Shown piece after piece: positions 10,814-20,680 of a stretch of DNA of 64,000 bases. The stretch is taken from contig NC_083587.1 in NCBI RefSeq assembly GCF_027579695.1, positions 40,429,732-40,493,731 on the forward strand, read 5' to 3'. The translations under genes and the position numbers were made by a program. Source of the stretch: Neoarius graeffei. Lineage: Eukaryota > Chordata > Actinopteri > Siluriformes > Ariidae. The number at the start of each line of letters is the position of its first letter. The first letter of the stretch is position 1. The notes below the pieces were generated by a model. It saw only the letters and a list, made by a program, of their open reading frames with translations, did not search any database and was not told the origin of the DNA.

Positions 10814-11407
10814 TAGCCTGGCTAACGCGACTTCAAAGCTCTACGAGCTATTGGTCTGGCCAAGATATTAAGCCCAACCGTTTCCCAGAGCCCGTGGTTG
10901 ACCCGCCTCCCTGAAATGCCTCAGTTTGCTACTGGTCGAAGCCAGAAAAGGCTGTGACGAAGCTTAAACCAATCACATCACTCTTTCCTGTGACGTATGC
11001 GACGCGACGGGGCTAACTGGTAGATTAAACTCTTACCGAAGCCGGTCGGGAGCAAGGCGAAAACGTCCTTCCTTTCAATAAATACCTCCAGGGCTGCTCT
11101 TTGCTCCGTTTTCAATGAGAACTTCCCGTTGAATGCTTTCAATACAGCATCTATGCGTAATAGATGCGGAAGCGTGAATGAAGTGCTTCCGGCATAGATT
11201 CTGTAAACAATTTATGGCTTCCGGTCGCAGTTCTACTATGTCAGTGCCTTGAACACGCCTCTACCCTGGGCCGTTGGAGATGCTCAAAGTTGATTGGTTC
11301 CCGATTTTTCGGGAGCTTGGAAGAGCTGTAGATAGCTTGCCTGGCCAGACTAAGCTCGCAACAGGCCCTCGTGTTGCGTCATGCTTAGGATGGGCGGGCC
11401 CAGGCTA
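10814..11407 (-). mobile_element. MITE carrying a RecQ-like helicase exon (copy 2)
   Basis: The ends tagcctggc and gcccaggcta are inverted, with an exact 9-bp duplication, ctggttttc, at 10805-10813 and 11408-11416. This is the same architecture as 1797-2750: same TIR core, same duplication length, same helicase exon and orientation. The rest of the two copies is clearly different, so they are separate, old insertions. Confidence 0.8.
11000..11150 (-). pseudogene. RecQ-like helicase exon, second copy
   Basis: The minus strand reads FSLKTEQRAALEVF, then DVFALLPTGFGKSLIYQLAP. The Walker A motif PTGFGKS is identical to copy 1. No in-frame ATG was found, and sequence after QLAP loses helicase similarity, as at an exon end. 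It aligns well with copy 1 over the first ~60 residues. Confidence 0.7.
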
Positions 11408-11416
11408 CTGGTTTTC

Positions 11417-11700
11417 ACCCTTGACCAGATGCACCAGCAATGCTTGAACTTGTCATCTGCCTTTTTCACAGCCAAAGTTCTCCTCATTTGTTGTCTGGTG
11501 ATACATGCAAGAAAAGGATATCATGGAATGATTAGACCCTTGACTCCAGCAGCGGCACTATCTTCCTCGTCCTGGGCAAGGGGGCACTATGGTGGTAAGG
11601 ACCATAGGAACTGACCTATTGCAACCTGCTTGGTGACTTGGGTGGCCAAAAGTTGAGCAGACTGGAGCCAACACTTGGAGATCTCAAGGGTGCCAGCCAG
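11417..11700 (-). pseudogene. Gypsy Gag fragment with SCAN-like capsid motif
   Basis: The minus strand contains SAQLLATQVTKQVAIGQFLWSLP, a pattern like the SCAN/capsid C-terminal segment (QVA--FL-SLP). In-frame stops follow. The SCAN resemblance is by motif only and needs a profile search. It lies just downstream of the candidate 5' LTR. Confidence 0.45.
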
Positions 11701-11739
11701 ATAAAGTCTTATGTGTTGCATGCTCTCTTCTCAGTCACT

Positions 11740-11931
11740 CACAGTAAGGAGACCAGGCAAGCCCATCAGCATAACTGATCTGAGGAAACATCTCTAAACT
11801 GACGTGCCAGAGATGCCCTTTTATACTCTCCTGCAAGCTCAAGGAGGGTGAGCCATGACACCACTTAATCTGCTGCAGCTGTCTCTTGTCTCCACCCCAT
11901 GGCCATGTGCATCCTGGCTCTCTACAACACT
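11740..11931 (-). promoter_or_regulatory. Candidate 5' LTR with TATA box
   Basis: On the minus strand a tgttgtagag start is followed by a TATA box in gagtataaaaggg (about 11815-11830). The partner LTR was not found, so the borders are approximate. Confidence 0.4.
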
Positions 11932-12039
11932 GCTGTTATTGAAGTGGTACTGTCCCTTCAACACCCTGAAAGCAGTAGAGTAAGGAGCATTGGCCTTTTC
12001 ATGAAAGAGTGACAGAGGAATGTCCTCACAGTACTGTAA

Positions 12040-12480
12040 GCACTAAAAATGTTTTTAGAGAGTTTCAAGGCATTAAGACTTCAGGAAACATTTTCAAGCA
12101 GAAGCATAGGCACATGTGAGTGTACATAATGTTTTTCATATGGTTATGATGAAAAATGACTTCAAACATCAATATACCCTGTCTTCAGTTTCATTCAGAA
12201 ACACTGTCTTCTCAATGAATTTCAATGAGCTTGCACAAGTCTGTGCTTTAGGAATAGCAAATGCTATTTAGGGATTATCAAGGCCTTAGAACTTGAGGGG
12301 AAAAAAAGTTTTCAAGCAAACACTAAAATGCAGGTGTGTGTGTGTGTGTGTGTGTGTTGCTGTTTTATAATGTGTTTCATTTTCTTTATTTAAATTATTT
12401 CAACCATGATTGTTTATATTAAAATTCCTAATTTGATAATAATGTAATAAAAAGTCAAAAAAGTGAAAGGTTATGTTTAG
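12040..12480. repeat. Degenerate tandem array, first block
   Basis: Repeats a theme seen again at 13590-13984 and 15560-15690: cttctcaatgaattt, a tttag-aatag-aa-(a)ctattta-g core, cttcagg/cttgagg, then ttttcaagcaa-cac and ataatgtgtttca. The units are roughly 200-280 bp and well diverged. A GT microsatellite (12333-12358) lies in one unit. Confidence 0.6.
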
Positions 12481-12494
12481 AAAGTCATCGAATA

Positions 12495-13031
12495 CACTCA
12501 CCAGCCACTTTGTTAGGTATACCCACACACCTGTGGTTTTATGCAGCTCTCTAATCAGCCAATCCCTCAACAGCAGCACAATACATAAACTCATGCAGAT
12601 ACAAATCAAGAGCTTCAGTTCATGTTCACTTCAAACATCAGAATGGGGAAAAATTGTGACCTCTGTGACTTTCACTGTGGCAAGGGCGTTGGTGTCAGAT
12701 GGACTGGTTTGAGTATTTCAGAAACTGCTGATCTACTGGGGTTTTCACACACAACAGTCTCTAGAGTTTACACAGAATGGTGCCAAAAAAAACCCACATT
12801 GAGTGAGCGCCAGTTCTGTAGGTGGAAACGTCTTGTCGATAAGAGAGGTCAGAGGAAAATGGCCAGACTGGTTTGAGCTCCCAGGAATGATATAATCACT
12901 CTTTACAACCATGGTGAGCAGAAAAGCATCTCAGCATGCAACAGCAGAAGACCACATTGGGTTCCATTCATGCAGCCAAGAACAGGAATCTTAGAATCAA
13001 GAAGAGGTTCCTGTTAAAGCGGCCAGTGAGT
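12495..13031 (+). mobile_element. Tc1-like element, internally deleted
   Basis: The ends cactcaccagccact and ggccagtgagt are inverted, with TA flanks at 12493-12494 and 13032-13033. A broken transposase start at 12622-12876 retains GLSISETADLLGFSHTTVSRVYTEW, the helix-turn-helix DNA-binding region. The catalytic DDE core is deleted. Same family as 45466-46128. Confidence 0.85.
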
Positions 13032-13589
13032 TATACAGTGCCATAATACACTGTGCTATGGCTGCGGTGTGTGCGTGTTTCTCTACTTGGGTTTCTATCC
13101 AGGTACCGCCTTCCTCCTTTGTTACCATGGTGAACACACCGGTTTTTAATTTGCCTGTCAGGACTGCAGGGGTTAAAAGGTCGGCCCAAACCTACTGTTG
13201 ACGTTAGTGGGCCAAACAAGAGCTTACAGTTTATCTGTGTGGTGTATTGTGTTGGAGCTCTTGTGTGTTGTTGACTGTGTATGGTGTGTTGGCAGAATTT
13301 TTGCTGTATGTTATTCTGACTGTGTAGTGCATGCGTGTGGAGCATTTACAGTGTGTGCTGGGGTCAGCATTATTCCTGATTGGGAGAGTGTTTGTTTGTT
13401 TGGCAGGTTTTCTTCATTTTCGGTTCTCTTTAGTTTTGGGCTGGTGTTTTAGCATTTTTTCTTTGAACTTTTATTTTGATGCATAAAAAACCTTTTCAGT
13501 TTATACATCTGCTTCCTTGTTTGCGATTCATTTCATCCTTTAGTTTAAACTGTTTGTTGTATACAACCCCTAGACCTTTTGTTTTTGGC
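13032..13589. other. Unassigned stretch inside the tandem array
   Basis: GT-rich sequence with no recognised gene. Possibly a further insertion in the array, but no end repeats were found. Confidence 0.4.
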
Positions 13590-13984
13590 AGATGTAACAC
13601 ACTATCTTCTCAATGAATTTGAACGTGCTTGTTCGAGCGTGTGCATTTAGTGTAGAAAACACTATTTAGCGACTATTATGCTATTTCAAGGTGCTAGTAC
13701 TTCAGGAAAGGGAGTTTTCAAGCAAACACATAAATGCAGGTCTGTGGCTTGCTGTAACATGATGTGTTTCACCAGGATATGACAAATTACTAAACAATCA
13801 TGTTTGAAAAGTGCTAATACAGTGAAAATTAAAAATCATGTTTGTAAATTTATCACATGCCATCACATACTGTCTCCTCAACCAAATTCTCATATGCTTG
13901 TATGAGTGTGTGGTTTAGGCATAGGAAACACTATTTAGTAACATGATAGGACTTCAGGAAAGGGTGTTTTCAAGCAATCACATA
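13590..13984. repeat. Degenerate tandem array, second block
   Basis: About two units with the same ordered motifs as 12040-12480 (acacactatcttctcaatg, aacactatttag, cttcaggaaaggg, ttttcaagcaa-caca). The array is interrupted at 13984 by a Tc1 element and resumes at 15560-15690. Confidence 0.6.
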
Positions 13985-15558
13985 CAGTGGTGCTTGAAAG
14001 TTTGCGAACCCTTTAGAATTTTGTATATTTCTGCATAAATATGACCTAAAACATAATCAGATTTTCACACAAGCCCTAAAAGTAGATAAAGAGAACCCAG
14101 TTAAACAAATGAGACAAAAATATTATACTTGGTCATTTATTTATCGAGGAAAATGATCCAATATTACATATCTGTGAGTGGCAAAAGTATGTGAACCTCT
14201 AGGATTAGCAGTTAATTTGAAGGTGAAATTAGAGTCAGGTGTTTTCAATCAATGGGATGACAATCAGGTGTGAGTGGGCACCCTGTTTTATTTAAAGAAC
14301 AGTGATCTATCAAAGTCTGATCTTCACAACACATGTTTGTGGAAGTGTATCATGACACGAACAAAGATTTCTGAGGACCTCAGAAAAAGCGTTGTTGATG
14401 CTCATCAGGCTGGAAAAGATTATAAAACCATCTCTAAAGAGTTTGGACTCCACCAATCCACAGTCAGACAGATTGTGTACAAATGGAGGAAATTCAAGAC
14501 CATTGTTACCCCCCCCCCCCCAAGGAGTGGTTGACCAACAAAGATCACTCCAAGAGCAAGGCGTGTAATAGTCAGCGAGGTCACAAAGGACCCCAGGGTA
14601 ACTTCTAAGCAACTGAAGGCCTCTCTCACATTGGCTAATGTTCATGAGAACACTGAACAACAAATGGTGTGCATGGCAGGGTTGCAAGGAGAAAGCCACT
14701 GCTCTCCAAAAAGAACATTGCTGCTCATCTGCAGTTTGCTAAAGATCACGTGGACAAGCGAGAAGGCTATTGGAAAAATGTTTTGTGGATGGATGAGACC
14801 AAAATAGAACTTTTTGGTTTAAATGAGAAGCGCTATGTTTGGAGAAAGGAAAACAGTGCATTCCAGCATAAGAACCTTATCCCATCTGTGAAACATGGTG
14901 GTGGTAGTATCATGGGTTGGGCCAGGACAGCTTGCCATCATTGATGGAACAATGAATTCTGAATTATACCAGCAAATTCTAAAGGAATATGTCAGGACAT
15001 CTGTCCATGAACTGAATCTCAAGAGAAGGTGGGTCAAGCAGCAAGACAATGACCCTAAGCACACAAGTTGTTCTACCAAAGAATAGTTAAAGAAGAGTAA
15101 AGTTAATGTTTTGGAATGGCCAAGTCAAAGTCCTCACCTTAATCCAACTGAAATGTTGTGGGAGGACCTGAAGCAAGCAGTTCATGTGAGGAAACCCACC
15201 AACATCCCAGAGTTGAAGCTGTTCTGTACAGAGGAATGGGCTAAAATTCCTCCAAGCCGGTGTGCAGGACTGATCAACAGTTACCAGAAACATTTAGTTG
15301 CAGTTATTACTGCACAAGGGGGTCACACCAGATACTGAAAGCAAAGATTGACATACTTTTGCCACTCACAGATATGTAATATTGGATCATTTACCTCAAT
15401 AAATAAATGACCAAGTATAATATTTTTGTCTCATTTGTTTAACTGGGTTCTCTTTATCTACTTTTAGGACTTGTGTGAAAATCTTACATTGTTTTAGGTC
15501 ATATTTATGCAGAAATATAGAAAATTCTAAAGCGTTCACAAACTTTCATGCACCACTG
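13985..15558 (+). mobile_element. Tc1-like transposon, copy A
   Basis: Long inverted repeats of about 200 bp start cagtggtgcttgaaagtttg. TA flanks are at 13983-13984 and 15559-15560. Same family as 28160-30160, 46271-47213 and 57032-58641. Confidence 0.95.
14352..15338 (+). pseudogene. Tc1-like transposase, broken
   Basis: This cut-and-paste transposase has a paired-like HTH start (SEDLRKSVVDAHQAGK, FGLHQSTVRQIV). It then shows MDETKIELFG with the first catalytic Asp, QQDNDPKHTS with the second, and NPTEMLWEDLK with the Glu. Damage: a 14-bp C-run at about 14509-14522 followed by a stop; a deletion near 14640 removing part of the second HTH; a deletion near 14915 removing the VWACFAASGP-type segment; and a stop at about 15086. 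Not functional. Confidence 0.9.
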
Positions 15559-15559
15559 T

Positions 15560-15883
15560 AAACAGTTTTGTGACTTGCTGTTAGGCCTACATTATGTTTT
15601 TTTTTTTTTTTTTTTTGGTTGGTTGGTTGGTTGTTTTTTTTAAATGGTTGTGATGAAAAATGACTTCAAACATGATTGTTTAATGCCTGGTGCACAGTAG
15701 AGGATTTTTAAACCTTAACTGATTTAAAAAATGTGGGAGACTACAGGCATAACGAAAGATTTAATAAATTTTTTAAAATATTTTAATTGTAAGGACACAC
15801 ACCAGACGATTCAGTCAAGGCGCATGACCCATTTAGTGCTTATAGGAAACGATTTCAGAGTCGCAAGTTCAGGGACTTTAAGA
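15560..15883. repeat. Tandem array remainder plus T-rich run
   Basis: 15560-15690 continues the array (gtgacttgctgt, then atggttgtgatgaaaaatgac, matching 12140-12165). It contains a T-run and four GGTT units. 15691-15883 shows nothing recognised. Confidence 0.5.
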
Positions 15884-15969
15884 AGAAGAAGAAAAAATCT
15901 TTACTTGTCACATGCACACTTAAAGCACAGTGAGATTCATCCTCTGTATTTAACCCATCTGAAGCAGTG

Positions 15970-16002
<33 letters not shown>

Positions 16003-16256
16003 CAGTGGGCAGCCACACTACAGCGCCCAGGGAGTAGTCAGGGGTTAAGTACCTTGCTGTTCAGCCCAAGGTTGCCCCATGTTAACCTAACTGCATGTAT
16101 TTGGACTGTGTGGGAAACCGGAGCACCCGGAGGAAACCCACGCAGACACGGGGAGAACATGCAAACTCCACACAGAAAGGCCCTTGCCGGCAGCTGGACT
16201 CGAACCCAGAACCTTCTTGCTGTGAGGCGGCAGTGCTAACCATTACACCACTGTCT
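15884..16256 (-). repeat. V-SINE, second subfamily
   Basis: The order is a tail with aagaagaagaaaaaatc, the gaagcagtgaa motif, a CA microsatellite (15970-16001), the V domain and the tRNA-like head. No clean duplication was read. Confidence 0.85.
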
Positions 16257-16735
16257 CATAGTACAATCAAAAGTGACTTCAAAGCAAAGAAACATGGAAG
16301 CAGACTGAGGTCGTCAGCTGGTTGCAGCTGTATGTGCTGTGTTTTGCAACGATAAACAAAAAACGAGAAGAACACTGTGGATGAAGTCATGGCTGTGAAG
16401 CTTGAAATCAGCAAGGCTTATACATTTTGTAGTGCAAGCTGCAGCTGAGTTGGAAATTTTATTGTTTCAAACAGGGCTAGTTTTAACCATTAGTAGCAAC
16501 ATTGTTATTTGTACACATGTCAAGGGATATGGAGCCTTGGACATGGAAGGAAAAAAAAAGATGAACTTTTGTGAGATCTCGCAAAGATTTTATTTAGGTC
16601 AACATGCTTCTGGGTCAGCTCAGCAACATGGAAACAGAGCTGTAGTGGAGGCTAAAGTTGTTCTCTGTTGTGTTGATGTATTTCTGTAAAAATTGTTAAT
16701 GTACCCTTTTTTTGTAAATAATTTTTTTTTTTTTT
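16257..16735. other. Unassigned stretch, no gene
   Basis: Open frames here have no family features. A T-run leads into a run of 19 G at 16736-16754. Confidence 0.4.
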
Positions 16736-17523
16736 GGGGGGGGGGGGGGGGGGGACATGCCTAACTCACATAAATTTAACAAGTATTTTCACACAATTCT
16801 TCGTGTACACATGACATTATGCTTATTTTCCAAACTGGAAGTCCGCCACGTTGGATGGTAACAACAACCAAGACAGCAGAGCTTCACATGTGAGCTGCTG
16901 CAACACTTCGTGATTTTCTTTTGATTTCATTGCCTTTGAAGAAAGACAATGCCTACTTTGTGTGTGGGATATAGTTGCGGTAATAATGCTACTCATGACA
17001 AAGAGAAACAGTTCTTCATAATTCCCAGAATAATTAAAAACGGCAACAAAACGGATGAAGAACTGTTCAGAGAACGCCATGTGCTATGGTTCAAAAACAC
17101 ACATTGTAAAGAAGAAGAAGCCTTTATTTGTCACGTGCACACTTAAGCACACTTTATCCTCTGCATTTAACCCATCTGAAGCAGTGAACACACGCATGCA
17201 GGGCCGTCGACAGGGGGGGACAACCGGGTATTTTGTCCCGGGCCCAGGCATGAGGGGGGGCCCAGAACTGGTCCCTCATGAAGATGCCATTAATCATTCT
17301 GTTTCATTTCAAAATGTGTTGATTTGGGGGAGAAAAATTAGCTATATTTGCATTCAATGAATGATTTCTGGTTCTTTTGCCTTTATTGTCTTCGAAAATA
17401 GATTCAAGAACCCACCTACCACCCCTACTGCAGAAATGGTTCGGTCTTTGATTAAGGCGCCAAATAACACGGCACTATTCCATCATAACGCTTCGACAAT
17501 AAGCGTGCGAGCCCGTTTGCCAA

Positions 17524-17648
17524 CATGCACAAGTCAGGAGCAAAGAAAAGAAAAGAGAAAAAGAGATGAAGAAGCCAAGAGCCTCAGGGGCTCACTGCAT
17601 AGATATTTTAGAAAAGATTCAGATGATGCAGTGGGGCAGCTGAGCCAG
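17524..17648 (+). pseudogene. hAT transposase first exon
   Basis: From an ATG the frame reads MHKSGAKKRKEKKRDEEAKS then LHRYFRKDSDD, the basic N-terminus usual for ZMYM1-like/TTF-type hAT proteins. It ends at a consensus donor (CAG|GTAAGA at 17649). Confidence 0.75.
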
Positions 17649-18453
17649 GTAAGACACAGATAACTTTTTTCCAGCCCCGTAATGTAACCCCAGCACGCGC
17701 AACGCGCCATTCATAATTATAAAGTAGGGGATAGCAGGGTACACTGAGTGAACACTGAAATGCACAGGGCATTGAATTATTTCATAAACATATCGGTTTA
17801 ATAACACTGTGTTGCATATATCTCAATGAAGCAAAGAATAGCACATTGGCCCGCAATCATATCCAAATGTTTTAGGCACGCTTGCTGAGCTGCGCTGAGC
17901 TGGACTCCGGTTAGCTGAAAGCCCGTGGAACGCTGCCTCTTGTTAATTAAACCTTATTTTGTTGGAAATCATCCCGTGTAGATATGACGGCATGTGAAAT
18001 TGCCAGCTAGATAGAGTTTAATGTAACGAATGGGCTATAAATGGGGTGTTTTGAGGTTAGTCTGTTGCAAAACATTAAACTTTTGCTTAGACTGGATACT
18101 CTTCAAACAATTCCCTTGCTCAAGTGAAAAATGATAGGCCTGTATGAAAAGCGCAATTAATGAAAGTAGCCTAATAAGCCCTAAATGAATAAAACAACCT
18201 CTGTTTTATTGTTGTTGCTTACACGTTAAGATTTTGAAATCTTCTCGGTCCAGTTCTATATCCAGGGAACGTTGTAATCCTTTTGGTTTATCCGTAATAA
18301 ACGTGTCAGCCCCCAGGTCAGATAGGCTAATGTTACGTGGTTGGGAGGGTGTCAATTTTTTTTGTAACATTCTAAATCGAGTACGGAAAGGACGTTTATG
18401 AAAAACAAGACAAAAAAATACACTGAAAAACTCACTGTACACATCACTAGTGG

Positions 18454-18739
18454 CACACACGGACTGGCCATCGGGAGTAGCGGGAGTTTTCCCGGTGGGC
18501 CGGCGGAGAAAAAAAAAAAACAGTTGCGCGCTGGCCTTTAATATGATAAGCAATGTTAACAGTTTCTTAAAGAAACTGTTAACATTGCTTATCATATTAA
18601 AGGCCTAAGAAACTGTTAACATTGCTTATCATATTAAAGGCCAGCGTGCAACTGTTTTTTTTTTTTCTCCGCCGGCACACGCTGAACCACCGGCCCACCG
18701 GGAAAACTCCCGCTACTCCCAATGGCCAGTCCGTGTGTG
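18454..18739. mobile_element. Foldback element with a tripled arm
   Basis: Two arms of more than 110 bp are near-perfect inverted copies. They start cacacacggactggcc and reach gataagcaatgttaacag. The inner arm segment appears once in one sense (about 18532-18566) and twice in the other (18567-18605 and 18607-18645). No coding sequence and no clear duplication. Confidence 0.8.
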
Positions 18740-18830
18740 AAGTGGTGATGCTTCTATGTTCAGATTTTGGGAAAGCCATAACTCCGTTCTCATTGAGGCC
18801 CAGTTCCATCCCGTAAACAATCATTTTGGT

Positions 18831-18982
18831 TTATCAACTACCTGCGCTCAAACATGTCACAGGAGAGGCTCAATGGGCTGGCTATGCTCTCTATAGAGCG
18901 CGAACTTGCAAAGAAGCTGGACTTCAATGACCTTATTGACGACTTTGCCACAGCAAAAATTTGCATTGCATTTCGCACCTGA
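18831..18982 (+). pseudogene. hAT transposase C-terminal dimerisation segment
   Basis: The frame contains QERLNGLAMLSIEREL then KKLDFNDLIDDFA, matching the hAT C-terminal (hATC) region. The same segment recurs at 33783-33930 in another hAT. Confidence 0.8.
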
Positions 18983-19636
18983 ATAGTTGCAGACTAAGGA
19001 AATGTTCAAACTGTAAATATGTTGAAATGTTGAAATAAAATGGTTGACTGTTATAATGGGCTTGGAATACCTGTTATTTAAGGGTTGGAGTGAATGGAGA
19101 CTGTGAAAAGAGGGGTTGGGTGTGGGTGGTTGCTGTGTGGTGATGTGCGTGCGCGCGTATGTGTGTGTGTGTGGGGGGGGGGGCCCACTCAGATTATTTT
19201 GTCCTGGGCCTAGCCAAAGCTGTCAACGGCCCTGCACGCATGCACACACACAAGTGAGCAATGAGCACACACACATACCCAAAGCAGTGGGCAGCTATGC
19301 TACAGCGCCCGGGGACGTAACTGAGGATAAAGCTAATTACATCCGCGTGTGTGGTGACCACTTTATATCCAGTAAGAGTTCATTGCTAATTAAAGCTATG
19401 TTTTCTGCTGATTAACTTGAGCTTTTGAGCTTTAACGTGAACACTCTGCTTCTCACCTTGCAGGAGCACTGGCAAACCTACGCGATAAAACAAATCCAGA
19501 TTGGGCAGTGCAAACCTTAGCGAGTTTGGATAGACAAGGAGAACAATGTGGGTCAACTTTGCCAAGTGAGATATTAGCGATGCCGTTCCTTTAACCCAGC
19601 ACCTGCATTTTACTTATGTCTGCGTGTCCAATTGCC

Positions 19637-20423
19637 TCTTACACATATCCCACAATCCACTGTGTGGTTGGGAACTTCTGGCATCATTGATGACATGGGT
19701 ACAGATTGGCTTTGTCCAGTATGCACAATACATATCAAGTAAACACAAGTTATCAAGTGAAAGAAAGCCAGTCAGTATAATGGCCTTAAAGTTCTGTACT
19801 GTACATGACTATTAATCTGAATACTTAAAAATACTTAAAGAGTACTTCATACTACTGCAGTTTCATTGTCATTCCTGAATGTGGAATTGTTTATTTTGAT
19901 GTAAATATGCATAATCTGTAAATTATACTCTGTATTGATGAATGCTGCATTGTGGAAATGTCAAAATGATGAGTTTCAACGAAGTTCTCTACAAATATTA
20001 TTACAGGTTTACATGGTTTCACAGATTTTTTTTCAATATTAATACCGCTCAAAACGATTACACTTTTACAATTTGTCATCAGTGTAAATGTACACTGTGA
20101 ATGTTGTTGGCCAGAGTTACAGTGCTGAACAGTTGGAACATGTATTTCGTGTGAACAATGCAGAGAGTGAAAGTGAAATGGCTGTGTGGGTGATAATATA
20201 AGGATGACTGATTAAAAGCTTCTGTGCTGATAAAAAATACCATGGAACCAATAACTAGACATATAAAAGCAATCTAATAACATCACATTTCAGCTTGAAT
20301 CTGATATTTGAACATCGAAACTGATTATTTTGCCCAATATTGGTTTTTGTATCTTGATCAGCAGGCCTGGGCCTGGCCACAGGAAGTTCCCAACCACTCA
20401 GTAGATTGTGGGATATGTGTAAG
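19637..20423. mobile_element. Non-autonomous element with inverted ends
   Basis: The ends cacatatcccacaatccac and the complement near 20395-20420 (attgtgggatatgtg) are inverted. A second inverted block follows (tggttgggaacttc and gaagttcccaacca). No duplication could be fixed and no coding sequence was seen. Confidence 0.6.
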
Positions 20424-20680
20424 GGGTGAATTCCAGGGCTCGGTAGAGGGAAAAGTGAAACCTGTAATCATTAGAAATGTAGTAAACATCCAGTGGTGAC
20501 ACTTCCCAGCCAGCTTGCTCTCACTGGTTATTGTGGATTTCTGCTCAATATTTCATCATTGTTATTTTACACAACAGGATTCTCCATCACTGTTCACTTC
20601 ACACTACAGGATTTCTAGTCATAAATATCAAACGTGTTTGATATTTACAATTCTAAATTGAGGAGGCTGATCCAGTCGAT
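20424..20680. other. Short unassigned stretch
   Basis: Contains a small palindrome, atcaaacgtgtttgat, near 20627-20642. Nothing else recognised. Confidence 0.4.

Larger units (their letters stand above)
9290..11931 (-). mobile_element. Gmr1-like Ty3/Gypsy relic
   Basis: On the minus strand, from right to left, it shows a candidate 5' LTR (about 11740-11931), a Gag fragment (about 11417-11700), integrase (about 9700-10800), then reverse-transcriptase pieces (9290-9560). Integrase upstream of reverse transcriptase is the order of Gmr1-like Gypsy elements, whose Gag capsid is the known source of the SCAN domain. A RecQ MITE splits it. Many stops and frameshifts; no 3' LTR was identified. Confidence 0.65.
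17199..19234 (+). mobile_element. hAT transposon, ZMYM1/TTF-type, internally deleted
   Basis: The ends cagggccgtcgacag and ctgtcaacggccctg are inverted, with an exact 8-bp duplication, cacgcatg, at 17191-17198 and 19235-19242. It keeps the first coding exon (17524-17648) and the last ~50 codons (18831-18982) of a hAT transposase, with the middle deleted. A foldback (18454-18739) is nested inside. Confidence 0.92.
17107..19316 (-). repeat. V-SINE fragment split by a hAT
   Basis: Second-subfamily SINE tail at 17107-17198, continuing at 19243-19316 and truncated there. It lies inside the THAP exon. Confidence 0.8.
16949..19594 (+). pseudogene. THAP-domain gene interrupted by nested insertions
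   Basis: Exon 1 starts MPTLCVGYSCGNNATHDKEK, a THAP start with C-x4-C, and runs to WFKNTH at about 17104. It resumes at 19318 with VTEDKANYIRVCGDHF, which supplies the last Cys and His of the C2CH finger. A further exon after an AG acceptor (19462-19463) reads ALANLRDKTNPDWA, a segment commonly following THAP domains in transposon proteins, and stops at 19592-19594. Between the THAP halves lies a SINE, itself split by a hAT. Probably part of a THAP transposon whose ends were not located. Confidence 0.65.
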
